From RGIG2206 sp045540915 (GTDB lineage: Bacteria > Bacillota > Clostridia > Oscillospirales > Acutalibacteraceae): DNA of 19,211 nt. A program made the translations under genes and the position numbers. The stretch spans positions 1 through 19,211 of the forward strand of contig JAZQID010000036.1 of the NCBI GenBank assembly GCA_045540915.1, in the 5' to 3' direction. Below, piece by piece: positions 12,604 through 19,211 of the stretch. The notes under the pieces are model-generated. The model had not been told where the DNA came from and did no database searches. It saw only the letters and a program-made list of their open reading frames with translations. Numbering within the stretch: the first letter of the stretch is position 1; the number at the start of each line of letters is the position of its first letter.

Positions 12604-15234
12604 TTATTTTTCAATCTGTGACTTAACGACGTCGCAGACCGCGTTCAGCGCCTGCTCAACCTTTGCGACGTCCTTGCCGCCTGCAGCCGCACTGTCGGGA
12701 CGGCCGCCGCCGTTTCCGCCTGTCATCTTGGCGATCTCGCGAACGAGGTTGCCTGCGTGAGCACCGCGTGCCACCGCATCCTTACCGCAGGCGGCGGCAA
12801 AGGTGACCTTGTCCTCCTTGACAAGAGCAAGGAGAATAACCGTATCGGGGTAATCGGACTTAACTATATCGCACGCGGCACGAAGCGAATCGGCATCGTC
12901 ACCCCAGAACTTAGCGGCAACCGTCTTTACTCCTCCAAGGTCGACCGCCTGAGACAAGAGTCGGTCAAACTGAGATGATGCTATCTTGCTGTTAAGGCTG
13001 TCGATGACGCCGTCCTTGCGCTTGTTGTCCTCCGAAAGAGCACGCACGCGCTCAGCGATCTCCTCGGGCTTGCCTGCCTTTGCGGCCGACATAGACTCGT
13101 TGATGACCGAGGTGTAACGCTCAAGCAGTTTGAGCATACCGAGACCCGTCACCGCTTCGATACGGCGAACGCCTGCGGCTACCGAGCCCTCGGAGATTAT
13201 GCGGAAAAGTCCGAGTTTGGAGGTGTTGTCGACGTGGGTACCGCCGCAAAGTTCGATGGAGCAATCCTTGGCGTTTACGACTCGAACGGTGTCGCCGTAC
13301 TTCTCGCCAAAGAGTGCCATAGCGCCGAGCTTCTTGGCCTCTTCGATAGGCATCTCGGTCATTGTTACCTCAACGCCCGACAAAATTGATTGGTTGACGG
13401 CAAGCTCTACCGCCTTTATCTCGTCGGCGGTAAGCGCCGAGAAATGAGTAAAGTCGAAACGCACGCTGTCGGCGGTCACGAGCTGACCCGCCTGCTCAAC
13501 GTGGGTGCCGAGCACCTTGCGAAGTGCCGCCTGAAGCAGATGTGCGGCGGTATGGTTGCGCATTATGGAGAGTCTGAGTTCACGGTCGACCTTAGCAGTA
13601 ACGGTGTCGCCGACGCTGATGATTCCGCTGACCTCGCCCGCGTGCATAAAAACGCCCTCGCGGCTCTTCTGGGTGCCTTCGACATTAAGGGTGCCGGTTG
13701 CACACTCGATGACACCGGTGTCACCCACCTGTCCGCCGCTTTCGGCATAAAACGGGGTGGTGTCAAGCACCAGCACCGCCTGCTGTCCTTCGCTGACCGA
13801 ATCGACCCTCTCGCCGTCGCAGAGAATGGCGGTAACCTTGGCCTCGGCTTCGAGGCGGTCGTAACCGACGAACACCGTCTCATTCTCATCGGCAAGCAGG
13901 TTCTGCTCACCCTTCCAGGCGTCAGCACCCGCATTCTTGCGCGCGGCACGGGTGTCCTTTCTGTACTGGTCGTATATCTTGCGAAAGCCCTCGACATCTA
14001 CCTCGATGCCGCGGTCGGCAAGTATCTCAACCGTCAGGTCGATGGGGAAGCCGTAGGTATCCTGAAGCTTAAAGGCCTCCTCACCCGACAGCTTGTCGCC
14101 CGTATTGGCGGCAACGAAGTTGTCGAGTATCTGCATGCCCTGATCGATGGTCTTAGCGAAGTTCTCTTCCTCGACCTGAACCACCTTTTTAATAAGGTCG
14201 CGCTTCTGTGCAAGCTCGGGATATGCACTCTCGTTCTCCTGAATGACGGTGTCGACCACTTCGTTAAGGAAGATGCGGTCGATGCCGAGCAGTCGGCCGT
14301 GACGTGCCGCACGGCGAAGCAGACGGCGCAGGACATATCCGCGTCCGTTGTTAGAAGGCATAATGCCGTCACCTATCATAAAGGAGGTGCTCCTGATGTG
14401 GTCGGTGATAACACGCAGGGAAACGTCCTTCTTCTCATCGGTCTTATATTCGACCCCTGCGATGCGGCTGATGTGCTTCATTATGTTCTGCACGGTGTCG
14501 ACTTCAAAGAGGTTGGCGACGTCCTGCATCACGCAGGCAAGGCGCTCAAGACCCATTCCCGTATCTATATTCTTCTGAACAAGGTCGGTGTAGTTGCCCT
14601 GTCCGTCGTTGTTGAACTGGCTGAAAACGTTGTTCCACACCTCAACGAAGCGGTCGCAGTCACATCCGACACCGCAGTCGGCCTTGCCGCAGCCGTACTG
14701 CTCGCCTCGGTCAAAGTATATCTCCGAGCAGGGACCGCAAGGGCCTGAGCCATGCTCCCAGAAGTTGTCCTCCTTGCCCAGACGCTTCATATGGTCCTCT
14801 TTTACGCCGACCTCCTTGGTCCAGATGTCCCAAGCCTCGTCGTCCTTTTCATAGACCGAGCAATATATCCTGTCGACAGGCATCTCGAGGACCTTGGTGA
14901 AAAATTCCCAAGACCAATGGATAGCCTCCCTCTTGAAATAATCGCCGAAGGAGAAGTTGCCGAGCATCTCAAAGTAGGTGCCGTGACGGGCGGTATGACC
15001 TACGCGCTCGATATCGGGGGTGCGGATGCACTTCTGGCAGGTGGTGACACGGGTGCGCGGAGGTGTTACCTCGCCGGTGAAGAAGCGCTTCATCGGTGCC
15101 ATACCTGAGTTGATAAGCAGAAGACTGTTGTCGTTGTTGGGCACAAGCGAATAGCTGGGCAGACGCAGATGTCCCTTTGACTCAAAGAAAGACAGATATT
15201 TCTCTCTCAGGTCGTTGAGTGATGTCCATTGCAT
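12604..15234 (-). CDS. alaS: Alanine-tRNA ligase
   Basis: Charges tRNA-Ala and edits Ser/Gly mischarging. The 876-residue protein has the class II catalytic core with NSGMAPMKRFF and RHGTYFEMLGNFSFGDYFK, the tRNA-recognition helices, and the editing domain. The editing zinc ligands are His561 and His565 (RNHTAAHLL) and Cys663 and His667 (CGGTHV), which match E. coli AlaRS closely in spacing. The end has a coiled coil and the C-Ala domain with GGNGGGRPDSAAAGG. ATG 15234 (MQWTSLNDLREKYL) is chosen because family members start there and the open frame upstream is the T-box terminator. GGAAAG is about 11 bases upstream. It heads the operon with HIT, apt-like, comEC, holA and rnmV. Confidence 0.97.
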   Translation of the reverse strand: MQWTSLNDLREKYLSFFESKGHLRLPSYSLVPNNDNSLLLINSGMAPMKRFFTGEVTPPRTRVTTCQKCIRTPDIERVGHTARHGTYFEMLGNFSFGDYFKREAIHWSWEFFTKVLEMPVDRIYCSVYEKDDEAWDIWTKEVGVKEDHMKRLGKEDNFWEHGSGPCGPCSEIYFDRGEQYGCGKADCGVGCDCDRFVEVWNNVFSQFNNDGQGNYTDLVQKNIDTGMGLERLACVMQDVANLFEVDTVQNIMKHISRIAGVEYKTDEKKDVSLRVITDHIRSTSFMIGDGIMPSNNGRGYVLRRLLRRAARHGRLLGIDRIFLNEVVDTVIQENESAYPELAQKRDLIKKVVQVEEENFAKTIDQGMQILDNFVAANTGDKLSGEEAFKLQDTYGFPIDLTVEILADRGIEVDVEGFRKIYDQYRKDTRAARKNAGADAWKGEQNLLADENETVFVGYDRLEAEAKVTAILCDGERVDSVSEGQQAVLVLDTTPFYAESGGQVGDTGVIECATGTLNVEGTQKSREGVFMHAGEVSGIISVGDTVTAKVDRELRLSIMRNHTAAHLLQAALRKVLGTHVEQAGQLVTADSVRFDFTHFSALTADEIKAVELAVNQSILSGVEVTMTEMPIEEAKKLGAMALFGEKYGDTVRVVNAKDCSIELCGGTHVDNTSKLGLFRIISEGSVAAGVRRIEAVTGLGMLKLLERYTSVINESMSAAKAGKPEEIAERVRALSEDNKRKDGVIDSLNSKIASSQFDRLLSQAVDLGGVKTVAAKFWGDDADSLRAACDIVKSDYPDTVILLALVKEDKVTFAAACGKDAVARGAHAGNLVREIAKMTGGNGGGRPDSAAAGGKDVAKVEQALNAVCDVVKSQIEK

Positions 15235-15263
15235 AATAAAATTCTTCCTTTCCTTTAGCGGCA

Positions 15264-15478
15264 CAAAAAAAGAGTCCTCGCGTCCACATGGGACGGAAAA
15301 CTCCGCGGTACCACCCAAATTGTCGGGCACGGCCCGACCACTCAAAGCCCTTAACGCAGGCATACGCCGCACTCATCGCGCGAAGCTCGGGAGCCGGCAC
15401 GCGCCGCGGTCACGAACGGTCACACCGACCCCGTTCTCTCTGAAGCGACCGACCTATCGCTTTTGCTCCGTCACAGCC
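15264..15478 (-). promoter_or_regulatory. T-box riboswitch (tRNA-Ala sensing) of alaS
   Basis: The alaS leader has the landmarks of a T-box. Stem I closes by GGAGC (15469-15465) with GCTCC (15394-15390). Its tip is AACGG...CCGTT around GGTCGGTGTGA, preceded by the AGAGAG element. The codon GCC at 15398-15396, followed by G and the closing helix, is the best specifier and means alanine. The conserved antiterminator sequence GGGTGGTACCGCGG is at 15316-15303 and the terminator follows. Uncharged tRNA-Ala would bind and allow read-through into alaS and the genes behind it. Confidence 0.9.
15265..15302 (-). terminator. T-box terminator
   Basis: Minus-strand GAGTTTTC-CGTCC pairs with GGACG-C-GAGGACTC through 13 pairs with one bulged C and some G-U pairs, loop CATGT, followed by seven T (15271-15265). 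It is mutually exclusive with the antiterminator at 15303-15316. Confidence 0.9.
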
Positions 15479-15494
15479 TATTATTTATGGTTTT

Positions 15495-15522
15495 ATTATA
15501 TCACTCAGCCCGAATTTGTCAA
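15495..15522 (-). promoter_or_regulatory. Promoter of the alaS operon
   Basis: Minus-strand TTGACA (15517-15522), 16-base spacer, TATAAT (15495-15500). The start lies near 15488, about ten bases before the T-box stem I. Confidence 0.82.
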
Positions 15523-15536
15523 GTGACTTTTGCTCA

Positions 15537-17132
15537 TTACTCAACCAATCCGGCCTGTGCCATAGCGTCGGCTATTTTTTTGAATACGGGGGCGCAGTCA
15601 ACTGCACCTCCCTCCCCGTTTTCACGCAGGACGACGATGGTATATTTGCCGCTGTCTTCGGGGTAAAAGCCCGCAAACCACGCCTGTTTTATCAGCTTGG
15701 AGTCGACCACCCAGCCCGTTTCGGCGGTAGCGGTCTTGCCCCCTGCTCCGTATTGCTCGGGCTTGGCCGACTTACCCGTACCCTGCTCGACCACACCGCA
15801 CATCATTTGTCGCAACAATTCCGCATCCCGCTGTGAAAGCACGCGCAGAGGCTCGGCAGGCTCGAGCCTGTCAATTTTCTCGCCGTCGGTGGTGCCCTCA
15901 ACGATGCTCGGGGTGACGAGGTAACCGCCGTTGGCCACCGCCGCAACCATCGTCGCAACGTGCAAAGGGGTCATCATCAGGTCGCCCTGCCCGAAGGAGA
16001 GGTTGGCAAGGGCGGCAGGCCGTGTTTTCAGTTCAGTAAGGCTGGGCAAAGTGCCTGCCGTCGCCGTAAGTGACCTGGCGAGAGAATAGGCGCGGTTAAA
16101 GCCCATTCGCACGCACATATCATAGATGGCCTCGGCGCCCGTGTTGATGCCGAGGTCGATGAAGTAGCAGTTACAGGATTTTGCCAAAGCCTCGGGCATA
16201 CCTATCATCCCGTGACCTGTAAGCAGATGGCAATGAAAGAGGTTGCTTCCTATGGGGGTCTCGCCGGTGCAGGTCGAAGTGAACATCGTTGTCGCACCGC
16301 CTTTGAGTGCGGCGGCCGCAACGCAAATTTTGAAGACCGAGCCGATGTTGTAGGAGGACAGAACGCGGTTGACAAGGGGTGCGCTTGCGTCGTTGAGCAC
16401 CTCGCTGACCGAATAGGGCGAATAGGTCGGCAGACTGCAGCAGGCAAGAAGCCTGCCCGTGTCCGATTCCATCACTATCACCGCACCTTTTTCTATCGTT
16501 TCGGAAGCGACCCTCTCCACTATACGTTGCACCCGAGAGTCAAGGGTCAGCACCACCCCTCCTCTTGCCCGAGGTGTGCCGACCACTGTTGGCTCCACTC
16601 CCGAAAGGGGCCTGCCCACCGCATCGACTGTGTAGGTCACCTTGAGGGGTTCCTTTCCTCCGAGCAGGCCGTCGTATGCATACTCTATGCCCGTTACCGC
16701 TCTACCCTCGCCATCAAGGTAACCGATAATATGGGCGGCGATCTGATTTTCGGAGTATCGCACGGGGACAGTGTATATCTCGGCATCGGCGCAAAGAAAA
16801 TCGGACGGCACCTCGACCAGCACGGGATTGCCGCTTTGCAAGCTCTCGAGGGCGGCCTGTGCCGCTTGGCCCGACAACTGCTCGGTCACCGCCGCAACCG
16901 CATCGACCGAAGGCGGAATAACGGCGAGGGTTCTGGTCTGTGCGTTGGTAAGGGGCACCATATTGCAGTCGTATACCGTACCTCTTGGCAGGGTAACGGT
17001 CACCGTTTTGCTGGTCTGCGCCGAAGCCGCGGCAAGCATATTTTCCCCGAGCATAAGAAAGGACAGCCGCCCCGTCACGCCGACGAACATTAAGGTCAGC
17101 ACCAACATTATCACAAGCATACGCTTTCGCAT
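15537..17132 (-). CDS. Class B penicillin-binding protein (FtsI/PBP2/SpoVD-like transpeptidase)
   Basis: A membrane-anchored transpeptidase that cross-links peptidoglycan. From ATG 17132 it has 531 residues: a basic start and one transmembrane helix (about 4-26), a dimerisation domain opening with LPRGTVYDCN, and the transpeptidase domain. The active-site motifs are S-V-F-K with Ser265, S-C-N with Ser319, and K-T-A-T at Lys466, where the third residue of the usual KTG box is Ala. AAGGGGG lies about eight bases before this ATG; the frame extends to 17183, but that stretch is a hairpin and encodes no signal-like sequence. Which class B type (division, elongation or sporulation) cannot be told; no PASTA domain is seen. 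It follows a GNAT gene by 56 bases. Confidence 0.92.
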   Translation of the reverse strand: MRKRMLVIMLVLTLMFVGVTGRLSFLMLGENMLAAASAQTSKTVTVTLPRGTVYDCNMVPLTNAQTRTLAVIPPSVDAVAAVTEQLSGQAAQAALESLQSGNPVLVEVPSDFLCADAEIYTVPVRYSENQIAAHIIGYLDGEGRAVTGIEYAYDGLLGGKEPLKVTYTVDAVGRPLSGVEPTVVGTPRARGGVVLTLDSRVQRIVERVASETIEKGAVIVMESDTGRLLACCSLPTYSPYSVSEVLNDASAPLVNRVLSSYNIGSVFKICVAAAALKGGATTMFTSTCTGETPIGSNLFHCHLLTGHGMIGMPEALAKSCNCYFIDLGINTGAEAIYDMCVRMGFNRAYSLARSLTATAGTLPSLTELKTRPAALANLSFGQGDLMMTPLHVATMVAAVANGGYLVTPSIVEGTTDGEKIDRLEPAEPLRVLSQRDAELLRQMMCGVVEQGTGKSAKPEQYGAGGKTATAETGWVVDSKLIKQAWFAGFYPEDSGKYTIVVLRENGEGGAVDCAPVFKKIADAMAQAGLVE

Positions 17133-17135
17133 TTG

Positions 17136-17171
17136 AAAACCCCCTTTGCCGTTAGTTTTGGCAAAGAGGGT
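17136..17171 (-). terminator. Hairpin between the GNAT and PBP genes, possible weak terminator
   Basis: GGCAAAGAGGGT (17160-17171) pairs with ACCCCCTTTGCC (17139-17150) over 12 positions with one mismatch and a 9-base loop. On the minus strand it ends in TTTTC, a short U-run. Its 3' arm contains the GGGGG that serves as the PBP ribosome binding site, so it may instead hide that site. Confidence 0.6.
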
Positions 17172-17188
17172 CTTTTCATTCAAAAAAA

Positions 17189-17980
17189 CTATCCGTTAAG
17201 TTCAAGCCCTGCGTAAAGGGCGTTGGGACAGCCTTGCGGCATCCTCACCATCGGCGTCAACTTGTCCTCGCCAAAGCACCAATATGGCAGGGTCACCTCG
17301 GCCTGCTCGGCATCCAATCGGGTGCAAAGCGCCTGCGCCGTCTGAGTCGGGTCGACGCTTAGCATTTCGGGCACCTCAAGAGTACCATCACCGCTATGCA
17401 CGAGGGCAAGGGCATCCCCCACCCTATACCACCGCGCTTCATAAAACTCGGCGGCGTATGCGAGGGCAGAGCCGCTCCAGTTTACCGCATCTTTACGGCT
17501 GAGCAGTTGCCTGCGAAGCTCCGCGGCATCATCGGGGGTCAACTCCTCAACAGGCAGGTCGACCTTCTCGGCCGCAACCACCGCCTTTTTTGCCGACAGA
17601 ATGGGGCGGTAGCCGAATTTTTCATAATATTTCATCAATCCGCTGTCGGCAGGGTAAAGCCAAAAGGCCTCCACCCCATCATCCTCCATCTGCCTGTGGG
17701 CAAAGGGGATAAGGCGGCTCATAATCCCCTGCGACCGCCTTTCAAGCGAGGTCGCAACGGCATAAATATACCGCGCCGAAAGGCTCCTGCCCTCACATTC
17801 GATAGTGCAGGGCAGGCCGTACAGCGCGGCCGATATACCGCCGTCATCCTCAACGAAGACATCGGCGGTATCCATATTAAACTCAAAAAACTGCTCGATA
17901 TCCTGCACAGAATCGCCAAAGCCCTCCTGCCAAAGTGCCAGAAGCTCTTTGCGGTCTTTTTCATCGGCTCTGCGCAACAT
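17189..17980 (-). CDS. GNAT family N-acetyltransferase (two-domain, Eis-like)
   Basis: A cytoplasmic acetyl-CoA-dependent acetyltransferase of 263 residues; substrate unknown. The acetyl-CoA motif A is visible at IYAVATSLERRSQGIMSRLI (about 72-91, R-x-x-G-x core), followed by WLYPADSGLMKYYEKFGYRP, the usual end of the GNAT fold. A second domain of about 120 residues ends in LPYWCFGEDKLTPMVRM; the layout is like Eis and related two-domain proteins. ATG 17980 is preferred because AAGGA is eight bases upstream; an in-frame ATG at 17989 touches its AAGG directly. The upstream WYL gene stops one base before 17980 (TGATATG), so re-initiation is likely. Confidence 0.85.
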   Translation of the reverse strand: MLRRADEKDRKELLALWQEGFGDSVQDIEQFFEFNMDTADVFVEDDGGISAALYGLPCTIECEGRSLSARYIYAVATSLERRSQGIMSRLIPFAHRQMEDDGVEAFWLYPADSGLMKYYEKFGYRPILSAKKAVVAAEKVDLPVEELTPDDAAELRRQLLSRKDAVNWSGSALAYAAEFYEARWYRVGDALALVHSGDGTLEVPEMLSVDPTQTAQALCTRLDAEQAEVTLPYWCFGEDKLTPMVRMPQGCPNALYAGLELNG

Positions 17981-17981
17981 A

Positions 17982-18974
17982 TCACTCATCCTTATACTTA
18001 TTTTTTACCGCCTCAAGCTCGGCGACATATCTTTCGACCAAGGAACGCGGCGAGCGCACCCTGACCATCGTGCCGAAGCCGAAAAGCCACGACAAAAACC
18101 TCGGCGACACCTCAACGCTGAAATGGGCGGTGAAATGTTCGTCGTCAAGGGGGTACATCTGCACCGAATTGCCGAACCTGTCGATAACGGCACCTGCCAT
18201 TTTGTTGTCGAAGTCGGCAACGACGGTCACCGTTTCGCCCGAAAACTGATCGAAGGCGGTCTTGCTCCTCTCGCTCGGGTCGTATAGGGCATACTCCTCC
18301 GACTTAAGACGGGGCAGATCGGTCACCTCGGCGCCTTCCATTCGGTCAACGCGAAAACTGGAGATGGCATCGTATTTTTCGTGGTAGGCGTGAAGGTAAT
18401 ACTTCTCGTCGTTCCACACGACCGCATAGGGACTGACCACGTAGGCCTCGCCGTCGTTGCGGTAGTGCTTCTCCTTGGTAGAGGTGTACTCGAAGTAACG
18501 GAAGCAGATGCGTCGGTTGGCAGCGATGGCTCGGTAGAGGGCATCGAGGGTGTAATAGACAAGCTCGTTATCGGTCTTGCTGATGCCCCGCATATGCAGG
18601 CCTTTCTTGATCTGCTTTGCCTCGCTGAGAGAGGCGAGGTTGCCCAGTTTTTCGATCAGCTCCTGCGACTTTTTCAGGGATATGAATCGCGACGACTGAA
18701 CGGCATCGACCAGAAGGCGCAGTTCGGGCATCTCAAAGTCGCGGCTTGCGACGTAGTACCCCCTCGGTTCAGCATCCGAGCGCAGAATATCGACACCGAA
18801 CTCACTTAACGCTTCGATGTGGCGATAGACCGTCTTGCGTTCGCACTCATAGCCGTAGTCGCCCAGCCGCTCAATAAGCATAGCCGGTGTCATAGGATGC
18901 TGCTCGTCAGTCTCCTCCATGAGTATCTTGTAGGCGTAGAGCAGCACCAGCTTGGAGCCCTTGTTTCCTGCCAT
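17982..18974 (-). CDS. WYL-domain transcriptional regulator
   Basis: A 330-residue DNA-binding regulator. The N-terminus is a winged helix (about 1-75) with the recognition helix around CERKTVYRHIEALSEFG. The WYL domain spans about residues 145-215, with SPYAVVWNDEKYYLHAY and the later SSFRVDRM; WYL domains bind ligands, in several cases nucleotides or single-stranded DNA. The C-terminal WCX-like extension (about 235-325) is present. It starts three bases after the upp stop with no clear Shine-Dalgarno and is followed by a GNAT gene one base away, so the three are one transcription unit. WYL proteins often control DNA damage or phage defence genes, but no such gene is near. Confidence 0.9.
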   Translation of the reverse strand: MAGNKGSKLVLLYAYKILMEETDEQHPMTPAMLIERLGDYGYECERKTVYRHIEALSEFGVDILRSDAEPRGYYVASRDFEMPELRLLVDAVQSSRFISLKKSQELIEKLGNLASLSEAKQIKKGLHMRGISKTDNELVYYTLDALYRAIAANRRICFRYFEYTSTKEKHYRNDGEAYVVSPYAVVWNDEKYYLHAYHEKYDAISSFRVDRMEGAEVTDLPRLKSEEYALYDPSERSKTAFDQFSGETVTVVADFDNKMAGAVIDRFGNSVQMYPLDDEHFTAHFSVEVSPRFLSWLFGFGTMVRVRSPRSLVERYVAELEAVKNKYKDE

Positions 18975-18977
18975 AGA

Positions 18978-19211
18978 TTACAGGGTGCCGAAAATGCGGT
19001 CACCTGCATCGCCCAGACCGGGAACGATGTAGCCGTGGTCGTTGAGCTTCTCGTCAACCGAGGCGGTGTAAACAGGCACGTCGGGATGTGCCTCGGCCAG
19101 CGCCTTGATGCCCTCGGGGGCGGCGATGATGCACATAAATTTGATGGAACGGGGGTTGCGCTTCTTGATTTGTGTGATAGCGTCAATGGCGCTTCCGCCT
19201 GTGGCGAGCAT
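18978..19211 (-). CDS. upp: Uracil phosphoribosyltransferase, C-terminal 77 residues (cut by window edge)
   Basis: Salvages uracil to UMP with PRPP. Only the 3' part is in the window; the 5' end lies beyond position 19211, so the Met at the edge is internal. The visible part begins with MLATGGSAIDAI, the PRPP-binding loop, and carries IIAAPEGIKAL, VPVYTASVDEKLNDHGYIVPG and GLGDAGDRIFGTL at the C-terminus, all signatures of UPRTase. It is followed by the WYL regulator after three bases. Confidence 0.95.
   Translation of the reverse strand: MLATGGSAIDAITQIKKRNPRSIKFMCIIAAPEGIKALAEAHPDVPVYTASVDEKLNDHGYIVPGLGDAGDRIFGTL

Noticed and set aside
13390..14748. Plus-strand frame of 452 codons inside alaS
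   Set aside because: Antisense shadow of alaS, which shows all family motifs over the same bases.
15235..15372. N-terminal extension of AlaRS by 46 residues
   Set aside because: These bases are the T-box antiterminator and terminator; family members begin at the MQWTSLNDLR motif.

Overview
The window looks like chromosomal DNA of an anaerobic Clostridia member, probably near Oscillospiraceae/Ruminococcaceae. The reasons are strong AGGAGG ribosome binding sites, sigma-A type promoters, a T-box in front of alaS, a reverse rubrerythrin with a PerR-type regulator, and families typical of this class (a CD1247-like zinc-ribbon protein, YqeG, RNase M5, EF-P). Nothing here fixes genus or species.

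Left part (1-4430) is accessory in character and partly AT-rich. At the edge lie a palindromic repeat and a 3' remnant of a rubrerythrin gene. Two unknown membrane-anchored proteins follow, each behind a promoter that carries nearly the same palindrome. Then come a PepSY lipoprotein and a perR-rubrerythrin oxidative-stress operon with a Fur/PerR-like box. Divergent from perR, a good promoter drives a leader of about 210 nt built from four GCGATAT and four ATATCGC blocks separated by mini-hairpins. It leads into a four-helix-bundle protein of the 23S-rRNA intervening-sequence (S23) family, a small unknown protein and a DUF1624 membrane acyltransferase. This leader plus protein is the most unusual unit in the window.

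Right part (4490-19211) is dense housekeeping DNA, all on the minus strand. Read in the direction of transcription it holds: upp (cut by the edge), a WYL regulator, a GNAT acetyltransferase and a class B penicillin-binding protein; then a T-box-controlled operon alaS, HIT, apt-like, comEC, holA, rnmV; then rpsU with its own consensus promoter and a terminator, followed by yqeG, an endonuclease-IV-like TIM barrel gene and aroQ; then efp with its own promoter and the zinc-ribbon gene. A bidirectional terminator at 4439-4474 separates this block from the convergent acyltransferase gene.

The housekeeping genes link tRNA charging and translation (alaS, efp, rpsU), RNA processing (rnmV), replication and DNA uptake (holA, comEC), nucleotide salvage (apt-like, upp), shikimate synthesis (aroQ) and wall synthesis (PBP). 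All family calls rest on motif recognition by eye; no database search was run.
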